This document shows positions 34,666 through 45,721 of a stretch of DNA of 64,000 nucleotides, piece after piece (the stretch's first letter is position 1; each line of letters starts with the position of its first letter). The notes under the pieces were generated by a model. The model searched no databases, had not been told where the DNA came from, and saw only the letters and a program-made list of their open reading frames with translations. This stretch comes from Diphasiastrum complanatum (taxonomy: Eukaryota > Streptophyta > Lycopodiopsida > Lycopodiales > Lycopodiaceae), in contig CM055103.1 in assembly GCA_029204225.1 (NCBI GenBank), positions 55,263,199-55,327,198 of the forward strand, read 5' to 3'. The translations under genes and the position numbers were made by a program.

Positions 34666-34856
34666 CGAGGCTATCTCCTTCTTTGAACAAACAATTCCCA
34701 GTTACACTCATCATCACTCCGCATCAAATACATTCACCAGTGATAGTAGTTTCTGAGAGAAGACACAACCCAGCTTCTACGCTCGAAAACACACAGTGTA
34801 GTCCCTGTATATCCATTGGAGTCGGCATTAGTCGATCATCTACAGACTCATTACTC

Positions 34857-36082
34857 ATGGCAACTTTGAAGCCAATTGATCTGTCAGGCCTAAACGATGA
34901 ACGACTGGCGTCTTCCGTCAGGGCTCAGATTGCTGAGGCCTGTGAAAAGAATGGCTTCTTCCAAGTTATCAATCACGGCGTGCCAGTAGAACTCACGGAC
35001 AAGCTGAGAGAAGTGGGTCGGAAGTTTTTTGATCTGCCCACGGACGAAAAGCTTGTATATGCTGGAAAGCCAGTGATTGGAGCTGAGGGCTATGGTAGCC
35101 GTATGGTCCTAACCGACGCTGAGCCCAAGTTCTGGCGTGAATTTGTGGAGCTTCACACTCTTCCATTATCGCAAAGGCATTACAACTACTGGCCACAGCA
35201 GCCAGCTGAATTCAGAGAAACCGTGGAGAAGTACACAGCAGCATTACTGGACCTAGCTCACCGGCTGCTGGCTGTCATCTCTGAGAATCTTGGGCTCAGA
35301 CCCACTTACCTGCAGGAAGCTCTGGGGGAGACACAGCAGAACATAGTATTCCAGTGCTATCCCCCCTGCCCAGAGCCAGGGAAAACTCTTGGCCTGCCTG
35401 CACACTCTGACATTGGAGGCATTACCATTCTGATGCAAGAGGGCGACGGATTGCAAGTGGCTGCCCGAAACGACACATGGGAGCTGGTTCCTAATTATCC
35501 GAATGCTTTCGTCGTCAATCTGGCAGACCAAATCGAGGTAAACAATTTTGGGTCTAATTCATGACAATAATATTAGCATCATGTACAACACGACACGAGG
35601 ACATATATGCCCTTAAGTTGTCTCCTTGCATCCTCAACCAGACTAACGTGAGTACTATCTCGTTTGCGGTGTTCGCTAGCGTCAAACCACGAATTTGACC
35701 TTTGTTACTGTTTTCAAGCACTTACCAGTCACACGAGCGTCTGCACGGGACGTTGCACTCTGTATTTATCAACTGAACAGTTAGATAAGTAAATTGATAT
35801 GACTGCTGTATTTATGGATTGCAGATGATTACAAATGGGAGATACAAAAGCGCCAACCACAGAGCAATTGTAAACAGCGACCGCACAAGGCGATCCTACG
35901 TAACCTTTTACCATCCAGCAAAAGATCAAAAGATCTTTCCTGCACCAGAGCTAGTGGATGCGAAGGTGGGTCCCTTGTACAGGGAACTCTTCTACATAGA
36001 ATATTTGCAGGCTTTGGCAGCTGGACGCTTTGGAGATAAACGTCTTGTTCAGTCATTTGCCAACAATCCTCAAATCAGTTGA
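34857..36082 (+). CDS. 2-oxoglutarate/Fe(II)-dependent dioxygenase B (two exons, apparently intact)
   Basis: Plant DOXC-type soluble oxygenase: it would couple decarboxylation of 2-oxoglutarate to hydroxylation or desaturation of a small molecule, substrate unknown. Exon 1 is 34857-35537 (227 codons), phase-0 intron 35538-35824 (GTAAAC...TTGCAG), exon 2 35825-36082; product 312 residues. The N-terminal DIOX_N-like part includes EKNGFFQVINHGVP (30-43). Iron ligands are H183 and D185 (PAHSDIGG) and H239 (KSANHRAIVN); R249 and S251 form the RxS that binds 2-oxoglutarate. The chosen ATG matches gene A's start; the frame is open for 58 codons further upstream, but that stretch is 5' leader. It is slightly shorter than the usual 330-360 residues. 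Flavonoid-type or salicylate-hydroxylase-like enzymes are relatives, but no specific assignment is justified. Confidence 0.92.
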
Positions 36083-37147
36083 CTCCAAGTTTCTCAATGA
36101 TCGCTTAGTGGTCAAAGGAGATGACAAACGTGGTTTTGTAGTATACTCGTGGATTGATACCAATTTATCTAAAGCGGCTACTCGGTATGGCATTCCAGCT
36201 AACTAATTGAGCATATCACCTTCGAATAAGTCCCAGATGAGCTGGAGCAGGTGTATAGTTTAATGAAGATGGTTATGTGAAATTGTTCACATAAACTTAA
36301 TTTGGCATCATTTATTTTTTTACAGCTTCCCTGTTTATAGAAAGAAGACAATGTGATTGGAAGCACTTACTTCAGACTTTTTTCATATGGGCTGTTGGCA
36401 TTTATTTTCAACCTTGCGAGTTATGAAATGAAACTACACTATGTAAAACTTGAGTATAATGGAACAGTAGGAACCATCATTTGATCCCTGTTTGTGTAAG
36501 GCAAGTAGAATCTGAAAAGGCCAGGCCCATCAACATTAGAACTTGCTGCAGGACAAGCTACAGACATAGCGAATATAATCTGGTGATACCCAACTCGTCA
36601 AACAAATGCTTTAAAAAGTTAGTTGGACAATTATTACAATCTCTAGATGACACCGAACGCATTCCCCATCAGTATTTGGTAATTGATTATATCCTGCCTC
36701 TAATGATTATTGGTGGAAGTAAAGTAAGCGAATTTGTTGTAATATGTCATATTTTTCTTGAATATATCAAACTTAAACCATCAAGAAGGTCAAGAATGGG
36801 TCTCATATCCCCTACTACATCTGCTAGTGACCAAAACAGGATGCATCCTAACTAACAAGTTGGTATTGTTGCTAGCTCTCACTATTTGTCTCTCAATTGA
36901 AATGCTATTTGCAAAGTTTATGTTCTCTTGATGGTCACACCCACTACTTCAGACAAAAGTGGTTTGTTGTGGCTTTGTATTCAGGGAATCTGAAGGATGT
37001 AGAGGAACCACACCAATCCATCCCGAACTAAGTGACGAAACTCCACTTCGGTGACAATATTGTAGGGCACTACAACATCTTAGAACATTTTCAACCCTAA
37101 TATCCAGGCTTCTTCAAAGCAAAATAATAAAAAATCATGGGAGAGAA
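36083..37147. other. 3' flank of dioxygenase B
   Basis: 36083-36930 is homologous, inverted, to 30081-30929 downstream of gene A, so the paralogous duplication includes at least 0.8 kb of 3' flank. The open frame 36481-36855 has no recognised domain. 36930-37147 holds nothing recognisable. Confidence 0.55.
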
Positions 37148-37583
37148 ACTAACTTTCCGTCTCCCACTCGGACCTTCTAGGAAACTACTCAGCTTGACAC
37201 TATAAGAACATATAGTTTCGAGGCTTTTTCTTTACAACACCGTGAAGAGTTCTTTCTCTTCTTACATGCTGAAAGTGCACCCTACGAGTTCACGGATCAA
37301 CAAAGGGTCATCATAACGGTAAGCGTTTTTCCTCCTCTTACATTACTATCTCAGCGCTCTACTCTCATAATGATAGTTCTTTAATAGCCCCTAGCTATTG
37401 ATGATGCTTGCTCATCACACAAAAGCATGAATGATGTTTTATGGTAGTGGTCCCCAGTGGTGGACATACTAAATGCCTTTGCTTAATAAAATGCAAGCAC
37501 ATCCTACCCAAAGGGTAGCGATGGAGGCTTCTTTCCATACATCTCTGAAAAAACATTTTGATGGCCACGCTGACATACTGCGC
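37148..37583 (+). repeat. 435-bp direct repeat, copy 1
   Basis: Highly similar to 43953-44393, same orientation (for example CTCAGCTTGACA, TATAAGAACATATAGTTTCGAGG, ATCAACAAAG). The two copies bracket 6.4 kb that includes a reverse transcriptase relic. It could be a pair of LTR-like ends or two members of a dispersed family. Confidence 0.85.
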
Positions 37584-37628
37584 GGCCATCAAAATGTTTT
37601 AGGCCAAAAATTCCAAATTTGGCCTAAA
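37550..37628. repeat. Two adjacent perfect hairpins
   Basis: Stem 1: AAAACATTTTGATGGCC (37550-37566) pairs with 37584-37600, loop 17 nt. Stem 2: TTTAGGCCAAA (37598-37608) pairs with 37618-37628, loop 9 nt. They sit exactly at the end of direct-repeat copy 1; copy 2 has only a degenerate first half. Confidence 0.9.
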
Positions 37629-38569
37629 ACTAGCTAGGAAATGTTGACAGTTTTCATAGGGTCCTCTGGTTATGGACTAGGTTTGATCAAAGGCGCATCG
37701 AGATGGTTCGAATTTGTTCATGCAAATAATGGAATCAAAAGAAATAGAGATTTAGTGCGGCCAATTTGCAGACTTGTATTTCTTTTTCTGTAAGATAAGT
37801 CATCATAATTCAAAGGTTGATAGGAATAGGTGCAAGGAAATTAACAGAAGGAAGACTCCAGAGTTTCTAAGAGTGGATTTGTACTCAATGACTCTAGCAG
37901 GAACAAAAGGGACTTGGCAACTTTTGGATTGACAGAAATCAAAGGAGGAAAGGTCACCAATATCACAAATATCTTGAGAGAAGATCTCAAGGTGAGAGGC
38001 ATTGTCTTCATTTTTCATAAGGTTTCCATTTATAGTGATATTTGGATGTTTGATCAAGTTCTGGCATGATTATGGATTGCATTGTTGATCAAATCTTACT
38101 AACCTTTGTTTTGTGAGTTGAACTTGTGGATTAAAAGCATATTTCAAGTCTGTTGAAGATCAAAGGCTGAGAAGAAGCTATTTTGGATCAGATCATCACA
38201 TCTAATCATTTGTTGATTGTGAGGCTTGTCCATATTCAATACTAACAATGTTCTTTTCATTCTATTGTTGACAATCTCCATTTTTTGGATGAACACTCTC
38301 CTTAAGTGGATGAACTTTCTCCTTAAGTGGATGACAAATGCTCTTTTGACTGAGTTTGTAATTCGCCTAAAGGCTAAGAAAAGCTCCTATTTGGATGAAA
38401 AATTTCCTTTTGGGTGAATATATTGTAAGCTCCATTGTGAAGAGCATATTGTAAAGATTGTCATCAATTTTGGCATAAATTTTGATGTACTTTGTTGAGC
38501 ATGTAAGTAAATCTCCTTATGTTATTTGATTGGAGCATTTGCTGGAAGGTTTTAACCATGATGAAAATG
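37629..38569. other. No recognisable gene
   Basis: Moderately AT-rich. 38260-38400 has a duplicated CTCCTTAAGTGGATGAAC unit. No domain is seen in any frame. Confidence 0.5.
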
Positions 38570-38885
38570 TGTTTTTAGGTTATTAACAGGTTGAGGAACA
38601 TTTTTGTCTAAAGATATTCCAGGAAGCTAAAGTATCTTTCTTGTATTCTTTTGGCAAAAAGTGGGCTTTAATTTGTTTTTTAAAGCTATGCCATGTAGAT
38701 GCAGGTTCGTGATTTGATTTCATAGCTGCCCACCATAGTAATGCATAGTTATCTAGATGTAACGTTGTATATCGAATCTGGAATGATTAGAGTATCTACT
38801 TTTCTCAAAGAAATTATCAAGATTTCAAATCCAAGCAAGCAAACTCTTTACATTGCTAGCATCTCCATCAAACTTAGAAACTTGT
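38570..38885 (-). pseudogene. Decayed Gypsy gag
   Basis: On the minus strand: SLLAWI, LDNFFEKSRYS, a YYGG (equivalent of WW) motif and NKLKPTFCQKNT, the usual order of a retrotransposon gag domain, with several stops. An initiator-Met primer site with one mismatch, TTTTGGTATTAGAGCC, lies upstream at 39186-39171, suggesting the element's 5' LTR was to the right of 39186. Confidence 0.55.
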
Positions 38886-39170
38886 GATTAGAGAAATGCC
38901 ATTCTCCAAAAAGAAAGATAGAAGCTCGCATTTGCAAAGTGTTGTCTCTAAAATAAAAAGCAAGTTGGAGATCCAATTCTCAAGGATCTCCTAAATGGAG
39001 TCTATTAGCTCTAGTATTAAAGAGATATTGGAGAGAAAAAAGAAATTCGAGCAGAAGGGAAGTCTATTCGAACGCAAACATACAAAGTCCTGTGTATTGG
39101 AATTTGTTTCAAGAATGAACACACAAGGCCTTCACAACAATTTCACAAAGAAAGAAAAATAGTAGACCTT

Positions 39171-39186
39171 GGCTCTAATACCAAAA
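39171..39186 (-). other. tRNA-Met primer-binding site of the gag relic
   Basis: Minus-strand TTTTGGTATTAGAGCC; the canonical plant site is TGGTATCAGAGC. The gag-like reading begins about 290 bp downstream, a plausible spacing. Confidence 0.55.
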
Positions 39187-40807
39187 CTATGAACTCAAAG
39201 TGAAGGACTCCTAAATTCTAAAGTCCTGACCTAAACATTGTGTCTTAAAAAAAGAAACACTGATGAAAAAATTCGATAAAAACTCAAAGCTTAACAAAGT
39301 AATTTCATCATTGACTTGCTAAGGGATCAAGATGGGGACCCCCTCCCCCCCCCCCCTTCAAAGAATTTTCTTTAAATTATGCAAGACAAACGGCCCAAGG
39401 CCAAATACATATATAGTGGTTTGGGTAAATGGATTCTTGAATCTTTACATTATTCAGATGTTAACAAATTTTGAATCTTAAAGAATGTTATTAAAATGAA
39501 AGTGGTTTCTTATGACATGCAAATGCTTAATGATCAAGAGTGGAGCATGCATAGTCATTAGGTGTGATGCCACGAAAATGTTAAATATTGAATATCAACA
39601 TAAATATGGCATGATATACTCAAAAATGAAGATATGAGCTGGATAAGTATAAATCATGAAGAGGCCTAAGTCATTTTTCGGGAATATATCTCCTAAGTAC
39701 TTGCCTTGTAATTAAGGACAAGACCTTTTAAAGGAAAAGACATTGTCTTGGACAACCTTTACTAGGTTGTCCATACGAAACGACTAGATATGAAAAGACA
39801 TGATAAACTAGAGTAACTTTGACTCATAGTTAAGTATACCTCCTATGGTATAGGTGAACGTATTTTCAGTCTAATCGTTAACTAGACCCTTTCGCGGGAG
39901 CGACGCACCCGTTGTTTTAGAGGTGTGTTTGTTCGCCCCATAGAACATATATTGATCTCACACTTCAGTCTCGATCATCGAGAGAGAAGAGTTTATGCTT
40001 ATGTAAGAGATTGAAGAAGTGAATAGAGTTCTGTGAGTTATTCTCTCTTATCTCTGTTCTCCGCACTGCTGAGTGTGAGTGATCTGGAGTCTGCTAACAA
40101 TCTCTAACGCATTTCATGAATTTCTCTCTGATCAGACAGACGCTCTAGTGCATTACAGTCATTTGTTGTGTTTTCGTAAAACATGCTCTAAAGAACTGTC
40201 TTTAAACCATCCTATTCATCTGTCGCGAATACTTTCTTTTCGGCACTCGAATAACGACTATGTTTGGTACAGTCTAGCACGATCATTGAATAAAGCTATA
40301 TGTATACATATGAGATGACAGTCCCTGTCTGAAGAATTAAGTCTTTGATCTGTCTTCCTGATTGGCATGACATAAGTTTCTAACGTATTCTAAAACTCTT
40401 GGTGTTCTTTAACCATTAAGTTGGACTTTAGTTGTCGAGGACTTCTGAGAAACAAACAGTTTGTGAACGCGATTAATTAATTGTCTGCACAGTCGTGAAT
40501 ACATCGAACAATTCTCGATTCTCTGTTGACACCTTAATCAGCCAGAGTGTAGTACCGCTGTACTACTCTGATAACATCTCATATGTAGAACGCGCTTCAT
40601 CTAATTCGATAGAGGCCAGATTGTTGTTCTGAATTTATTAACACTACTCATCCCAAACATAAGTAATACTAGTTACTTTTTAATGTTTGTCGACAACCAG
40701 AATAACACTCGAAACCACTTGCCATAATTGTACCAAAAATATAACTTTCTAACGTTGTCCTCTATGGGAACGACATTACTTACTATAAAATCTATATTAA
40801 CTCTGTT
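39187..40807. other. Probable degenerate LTR sequence, no gene
   Basis: Contains a (C)n tract at 39343-39357, inverted AAGGACAAGACC-like motifs, and LTR-like promoter texture (39880-40320). No LTR boundary could be fixed and no coding frame has a recognisable domain. Confidence 0.4.
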
Positions 40808-41105
40808 GGTATAGTACGACATTAGGCATTGGATGGCATGACATGCAAGAGTCAAGTCTGACATTCATGGACATAAGGCAATGGATGGTGTGACATGCAA
40901 GTTTCAAATCAGACATGCATGGACATTAGACAAGGAATGATATGACATGCAAGCTTCAAATTTGACATGCATGGACATTAGGCAAGGAATGATATGACAT
41001 GCAAGCTTCAAATTTGACATGCATGGCCATTAGGCTATGGACGGTGTGACATGCAAGTTTTAAATCAAACATGCATGGACATTGGGCAAGGAATGGTATG
41101 TAAGT
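40808..41105. repeat. 52-bp minisatellite
   Basis: GACATGCATGGACATTAGGC-type units start at 40860, 40912, 40964, 41016 and 41068 (exact 52-bp period), plus a partial unit before. Each unit holds two ACATGCA motifs. It is followed by a short GA tract (41114-41136). Confidence 0.93.
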
Positions 41106-41136
41106 TTTAGAGATGAGAGAGAGAGAGAGAGAGAGG

Positions 41137-42212
41137 TGAAAGAGGTAAAAGAAAGTGAGTGTGAGTGTGTGGTTCCAAAAGGGTTCCAATCCAAGCTTGG
41201 TAGATCCTCCTTATGCCATAGCTCCAAGCTTCCTTCCAAGCACCTACACACATAGAAACAAGAACAAGAGGCAAAGTAAAAATGAAAAGGAGATGAATAA
41301 TGAGGGAGAGGGGCAAGTTACCCCTTTTATAGGGAAGGGGTAGGCTTGAGAAAGTGGGTGATGTGTCCAAAACAAGTGTGAGAGTTGTTAGGGAGACTCT
41401 AGGAGAAGTAGAGTGAGAGGGTGAGGTGTATAAGTGTGAGAGGGGTTTTTATCAATTGTTAATGCAAAAGGGAAAGAGTAGGAGGGCCCATTTCCTTAGG
41501 TGTCATATGGTTTATAAGCCATGTGGCAAAGTATGTAAGTTACATATTGATACGTATGGAAGGTAGGTAGCTTAACACTTAATGTTAGCCACTTTCGAGT
41601 TGTATTTTCTTGTTTTACAACATTGAGATTCCCCCAAGTGTATTCATTAGATGGGAAAGGCTTTGTATATGTCCATCTTATCTTTGCATAATTTTCATCA
41701 ATTCCTAGGCCATTTTTTCTAGGGGTTGCCCATCCCCAATCATAGTGAGTGTGACACAAAGGGTGATCAGTCCTTTGGTTTCTTCTCCAATTTTTAAAAA
41801 AAATTGAGCCTTCTTAATAAACCTTTAGAAAAAGCCTTCTTCTGGTACTATCTTTAAGCTTTAAGAAGCTTCTTCAGTCCATTATTCAAACACTCCTTTA
41901 AGTACGTGCACATACCCTTAAAGTAGAAGGTTAGGTGTCATAACATACCATTTAAATGGTTCATCATTAGATTCTACTTGTAGAATCTGCACATCAAACT
42001 ATTAGCATTGATCTACAGTTTTCATTTCTAGTATTCAAGTACTGATACCTACACAAACATTTCATCAATTGGAGTACCAAGCTCTAATGTTCAAATATGT
42101 TTCATACAAAAAGAATGGAAGATAGAATAGCCTTTATTCCGTTGTCATATTTGTCTGTACAATTTACAAAATTACAAAAAAAGAACATGCTACTTTTTGT
42201 AGAAATGTCGCA
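41137..42212. other. No recognisable gene
   Basis: Mixed composition; small open frames on both strands without domain signal. Possibly the 5' flank of the reverse transcriptase element that follows. Confidence 0.45.
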
Positions 42213-43616
42213 TTGAGTTATATTAGAAAGGGTAAATGGCTTCATGGAAATACTAAAACTCTTTCTAAGAATAGGATTGCCAAGGACGAATTGCAATGGC
42301 TTACCAACTTTCTATACATTAATGGTTTAGATAAATCACAAGATAACCCATTTTTTATGTGTAAATTCTTTGCACGAAAATTGGCCATAAAAAGACTCAA
42401 CAGTCTATATTTCACTCTGTTTCCCAATAATCATTCTAAGTACTCTGTCGAGGATTCCTTGTCACACATTATAGACATTACTACTAAATCTTTACCAGAA
42501 ATCTTCTTGGGAAACAATTCTCTACCGTACCTTCTCTGCAGCTTTAAAGCCCACAAAGTTTCATTTAGATGAATTACCGATGCTCATGATTGCCGTTTTA
42601 CCAAGCTTGCCAAATTTCTTATAGGAGCTCTTGGTATGTTGTCACCATTCTCCATGGAAGGTGCAGGCCTTAAGGCGAATACATACAAGAGTATCCCAAG
42701 AGCAAATACAGTTTCACACTGGCAATGGGAGTCATCTATGGATTTCTATCTAAATCTACCATCTTTGATTACCAATATAATGGTTGCACATTCCATACAT
42801 GATCTTATTTATTATAAATGGAATCACATACCTGAAGTTTTCAAATGGTCATGGGCTAAAAAAACAATCACAAGAATGGCACACTCTTGATATAGATCTA
42901 CTATATCAATGGAATGATCTCCTGATTGATAATTGTATTGTCAAACTAGGGAACAAAACCTGAAGACAAGTACGTGGTATTCCTATGAGTTTTTCTTGTT
43001 CACCTACTTGGTGTAATTGGTATTTATCCTCCTTTGAAGCACAATTTATTAACAAACTTGCTAAACTGGGCCACACCTCTTTCATGAATATCTTTCGACA
43101 CTCATTCATATACGGTTATGATATTTGCTTCATCAATAACACTAGTATCAAGCTCTTTATGGATAAAACATAGACGAGAACTCTTGAAAACCCATTTTGG
43201 ATCTATCCCTTGGACTTTCTAGAAATAGAAAGAAAAACATTTGAAGGTAAGAAGGCCAACTTTCTAGATATATCTATTGCCTTTGATCAAAACTCTGGCC
43301 TTGTATGCCTCTCAAAATTTGATAAAAGAAGAGAACTACCCTTCTGTATTTACAATATATACATCTGGCTTCAAATAGACCGATCTATAATTCATATAAG
43401 GTTATTGTTTTACAGGTCATTGTCACAATGTACTATTGTAACAAACAAGAGATGTTTATTAAAGAAGCTAGAATTTTGGTTGACGCTTTTCAAAAAAATG
43501 GATTTATGAGAGAAAAACTTTGTCTTATCATCAAAAATTTACTTATCTCTGAGTCCTTTCCAGGTTTGTCTTACTCTTTACCACATGATATTGATTGTCT
43601 TCTGGTGGGCAGTTAG
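42213..43616 (+). pseudogene. Divergent (non-LTR-type) reverse transcriptase relic
   Basis: Decayed but legible across three frames. Part 1 (42213-42572) ends with LLCSFKAHKVSFR, like the KxHK...R finger motif. Part 2 (42590-42890) contains SMDFYLNLPSLITNI. Part 3 (about 42970-43170) has RGIPMSFSCSPTWCNWYLSS, the motif that precedes the palm, then IYGYDICFINN where YIDD is expected. Part 4 (43210-43600) has KKANFLDISIAFD, FDKRRELPF and EARILVDAFQKNGF. The layout recalls Penelope-like and related reverse transcriptases whose thumb follows a FLDxxI...YDKR segment. No GIY-YIG endonuclease is seen. Family placement is inference. Confidence 0.6.
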
Positions 43617-43678
43617 CTATCCCTTATGGGGAGCTAACTGCCCCTGAAGGGATTCACTAACTGCGGGTTGGTTGGTGG

Positions 43679-43680
<2 letters not shown>

Positions 43681-43768
<88 letters not shown>
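43681..43768. repeat. CT microsatellite
   Basis: (CT)n, about 88 bp, 65 bp after the last recognisable reverse transcriptase codon. The preceding bases repeat AACTGC and GGTTGGTGGG-like steps. Confidence 0.97.
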
Positions 43769-43770
<2 letters not shown>

Positions 43771-43952
43771 GGAAGCTCCTTCGTTCAGTTTTACCCTGCT
43801 TCGCTACCAAACAAGTGCCTCTCCAAATATACAAGGTCCTTTAACATTCTACACTTGCATATGAAGGAGTTTTTTATTCTTAACTAAGTGGTTTTCCTAC
43901 TTAAAATTCAAAAACATTTTATAAGACTTTTTAATGTTTAGATCCTAAATTG

Positions 43953-44393
43953 GAGGGAAATCAACTTTCCCTTTCCCACTCATACCTTCTAGGAAACCAC
44001 TCAGCTTGACATTATAAGAACATATAGTTTCGAGGCCTTTTCTTTACAACACTGTGAAGAGTTCTTTCTCCTCTTACATGCTAAAAGTGCACCCTACCAG
44101 TTCATGGATCAACAAAGTGTCATCATAACGGTAAGCCTTTTTCTTCTTCTTACATTGCTATCTCAGCGCTCTACTCTCATAACGATAGTTCTTTAATAGC
44201 CCTTAGCTATCGATGATGCTTGCTCATCACACAAAAGCATGAATGAGTTTTTATGGTAGCGGTCCAGTGATGGACATACTAAGTGCCTTTGCTTAATAAA
44301 ATGCAAGCACATCCTACCCAAAAGGTAGCGATGGAGGCTTCTTTCCTACATACATTTATGAAAAAACGTTCTGATGGCAGCACTGACATACTA
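43953..44393 (+). repeat. 435-bp direct repeat, copy 2
   Basis: Partner of 37148-37583. It begins about 340 bp after the last reverse-transcriptase-like codon and about 185 bp after a CT microsatellite. No open frame shared by both copies. Confidence 0.85.
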
Positions 44394-45263
44394 GCCACAT
44401 GTATGTCTACTTATATCGTTTTTTACCTCTGAAATCTAGCATAGGGATGGCCCTATCCCTTGCAGATTTGTGGCTACAATTTTTTGTACTACATGGCACA
44501 TCTGTCTAGCAATGTGGACATCTTACTTTCTCTTTCATTCTTTGTGAATTTATCAAGTGAATCTTATCCATGAAACCCAGCAATGGGCAGATTGCCTCAT
44601 CAACCAATTTTTTTTTGAAATCACACCTACTGTCCACCGACCCTGCTGGTAGATCATTCATTACCTTTACTCGAATTCTCTTTTGAAATAGTTTGATTTT
44701 AAATCAAACAAGAAAATTTTCACTTGTAAAATCCAATTTTAAATCTTAATGAAAAGGTAAGAAATTGAAAAATAATAAACGAACTTTCATCATGTGGAGT
44801 TTATTGTAAAAAAAGAATTTGGGCTTTCATGTAAGATCTTGTTTTGAAATAAATTATTTTTGTTTTGTTTGCCTCAATTGATGTGCCATTGATTGTGGTT
44901 TATTCTTCTGATTCTTATTTTCATTTTGCATATCAACATTAGTTGCAACCAAAATAGAAAGAAAACAACATGATTGGAAAATCCCTGAGTACAGTGCTAA
45001 CAAACAAATTAACACCAAGTCTATTAGGCAAGCAACAATATTCTCAAATCAGATCCAAGATTAGCGAGTCCCTTATGAGTGAAGTCGAGATGTATTAAAG
45101 AAGGGTATGCAAAATATCATTGGTATTCCTTACCATATCAATTGAGCTTATAATTCACAAGTTGGCAAATTGTCATATGATTCTAGCAACAACATGTTTG
45201 TAGATTTGAATCATTTATTGAGATATATTATAAAATTATATAGGATTACCTCTCTCTCTCTCA
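44394..45263. other. No recognisable gene
   Basis: AT-rich. It ends in a short CT tract (45250-45262) that touches the Gypsy B LTR. Confidence 0.5.
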
Positions 45264-45707
45264 TGTACCATAATGGTACGCCCTTCAGTGATGGCCTCGC
45301 AAGGGGCATGACGCAGCATTGGAGTTATCGACATGTTTAGATGCCACGCATCACCATCCTAGGTGGTCACGTGTCGCCTGCAGGACTGTGCTTGATGGGA
45401 CCCACTGTGCTATGCCTATATAGTGGTGGGTTTTCCCTCTTTCCATTGACTCAGTCTACCCGGGAGTTGGTGGATGGAGAGCACGTGCATGAGCCAGGAT
45501 GTATCTCCAAGCCAGGAGATGTGTGCTAGGGAGAGCCGAGTGCGATGGCTAGTGGTATGGGACACCAGTTATCGTAGGAGGCTAGACTGGGCCTGATTAT
45601 GTCGATTGCTCCGGGGCATGTGGGTGGGTTGGTTGTGTCCCTACGGTTGGGCGGTTACGGTGCATCGTCACTCGTATGGGGTGTGCGGAACCTTCAAGGC
45701 AGTAACA
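45264..45707 (+). repeat. LTR of Gypsy B (best-preserved primer site)
   Basis: Starts TGTACCATAATGGTACGC (without the TGTTAT of other copies) and ends CAGTAACA. TATATAGTGG at about 45417. An expanded GC-rich insertion relative to the other copies lies at 45594-45625. Confidence 0.85.
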
Positions 45708-45721
45708 GTTGGTATCAGAGC

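Noticed and set aside
34683-34856. N-terminal extension of dioxygenase B from the upstream in-frame ATG
   Set aside because: Family proteins start near MATLKPIDLS; gene A has the same start with no equivalent upstream frame, and the stretch lies just after the TATA box.
39340-39360. Poly-C tract as a functional i-motif site
   Set aside because: A single short homopolymer run in degenerate LTR-like sequence; nothing else supports a function.
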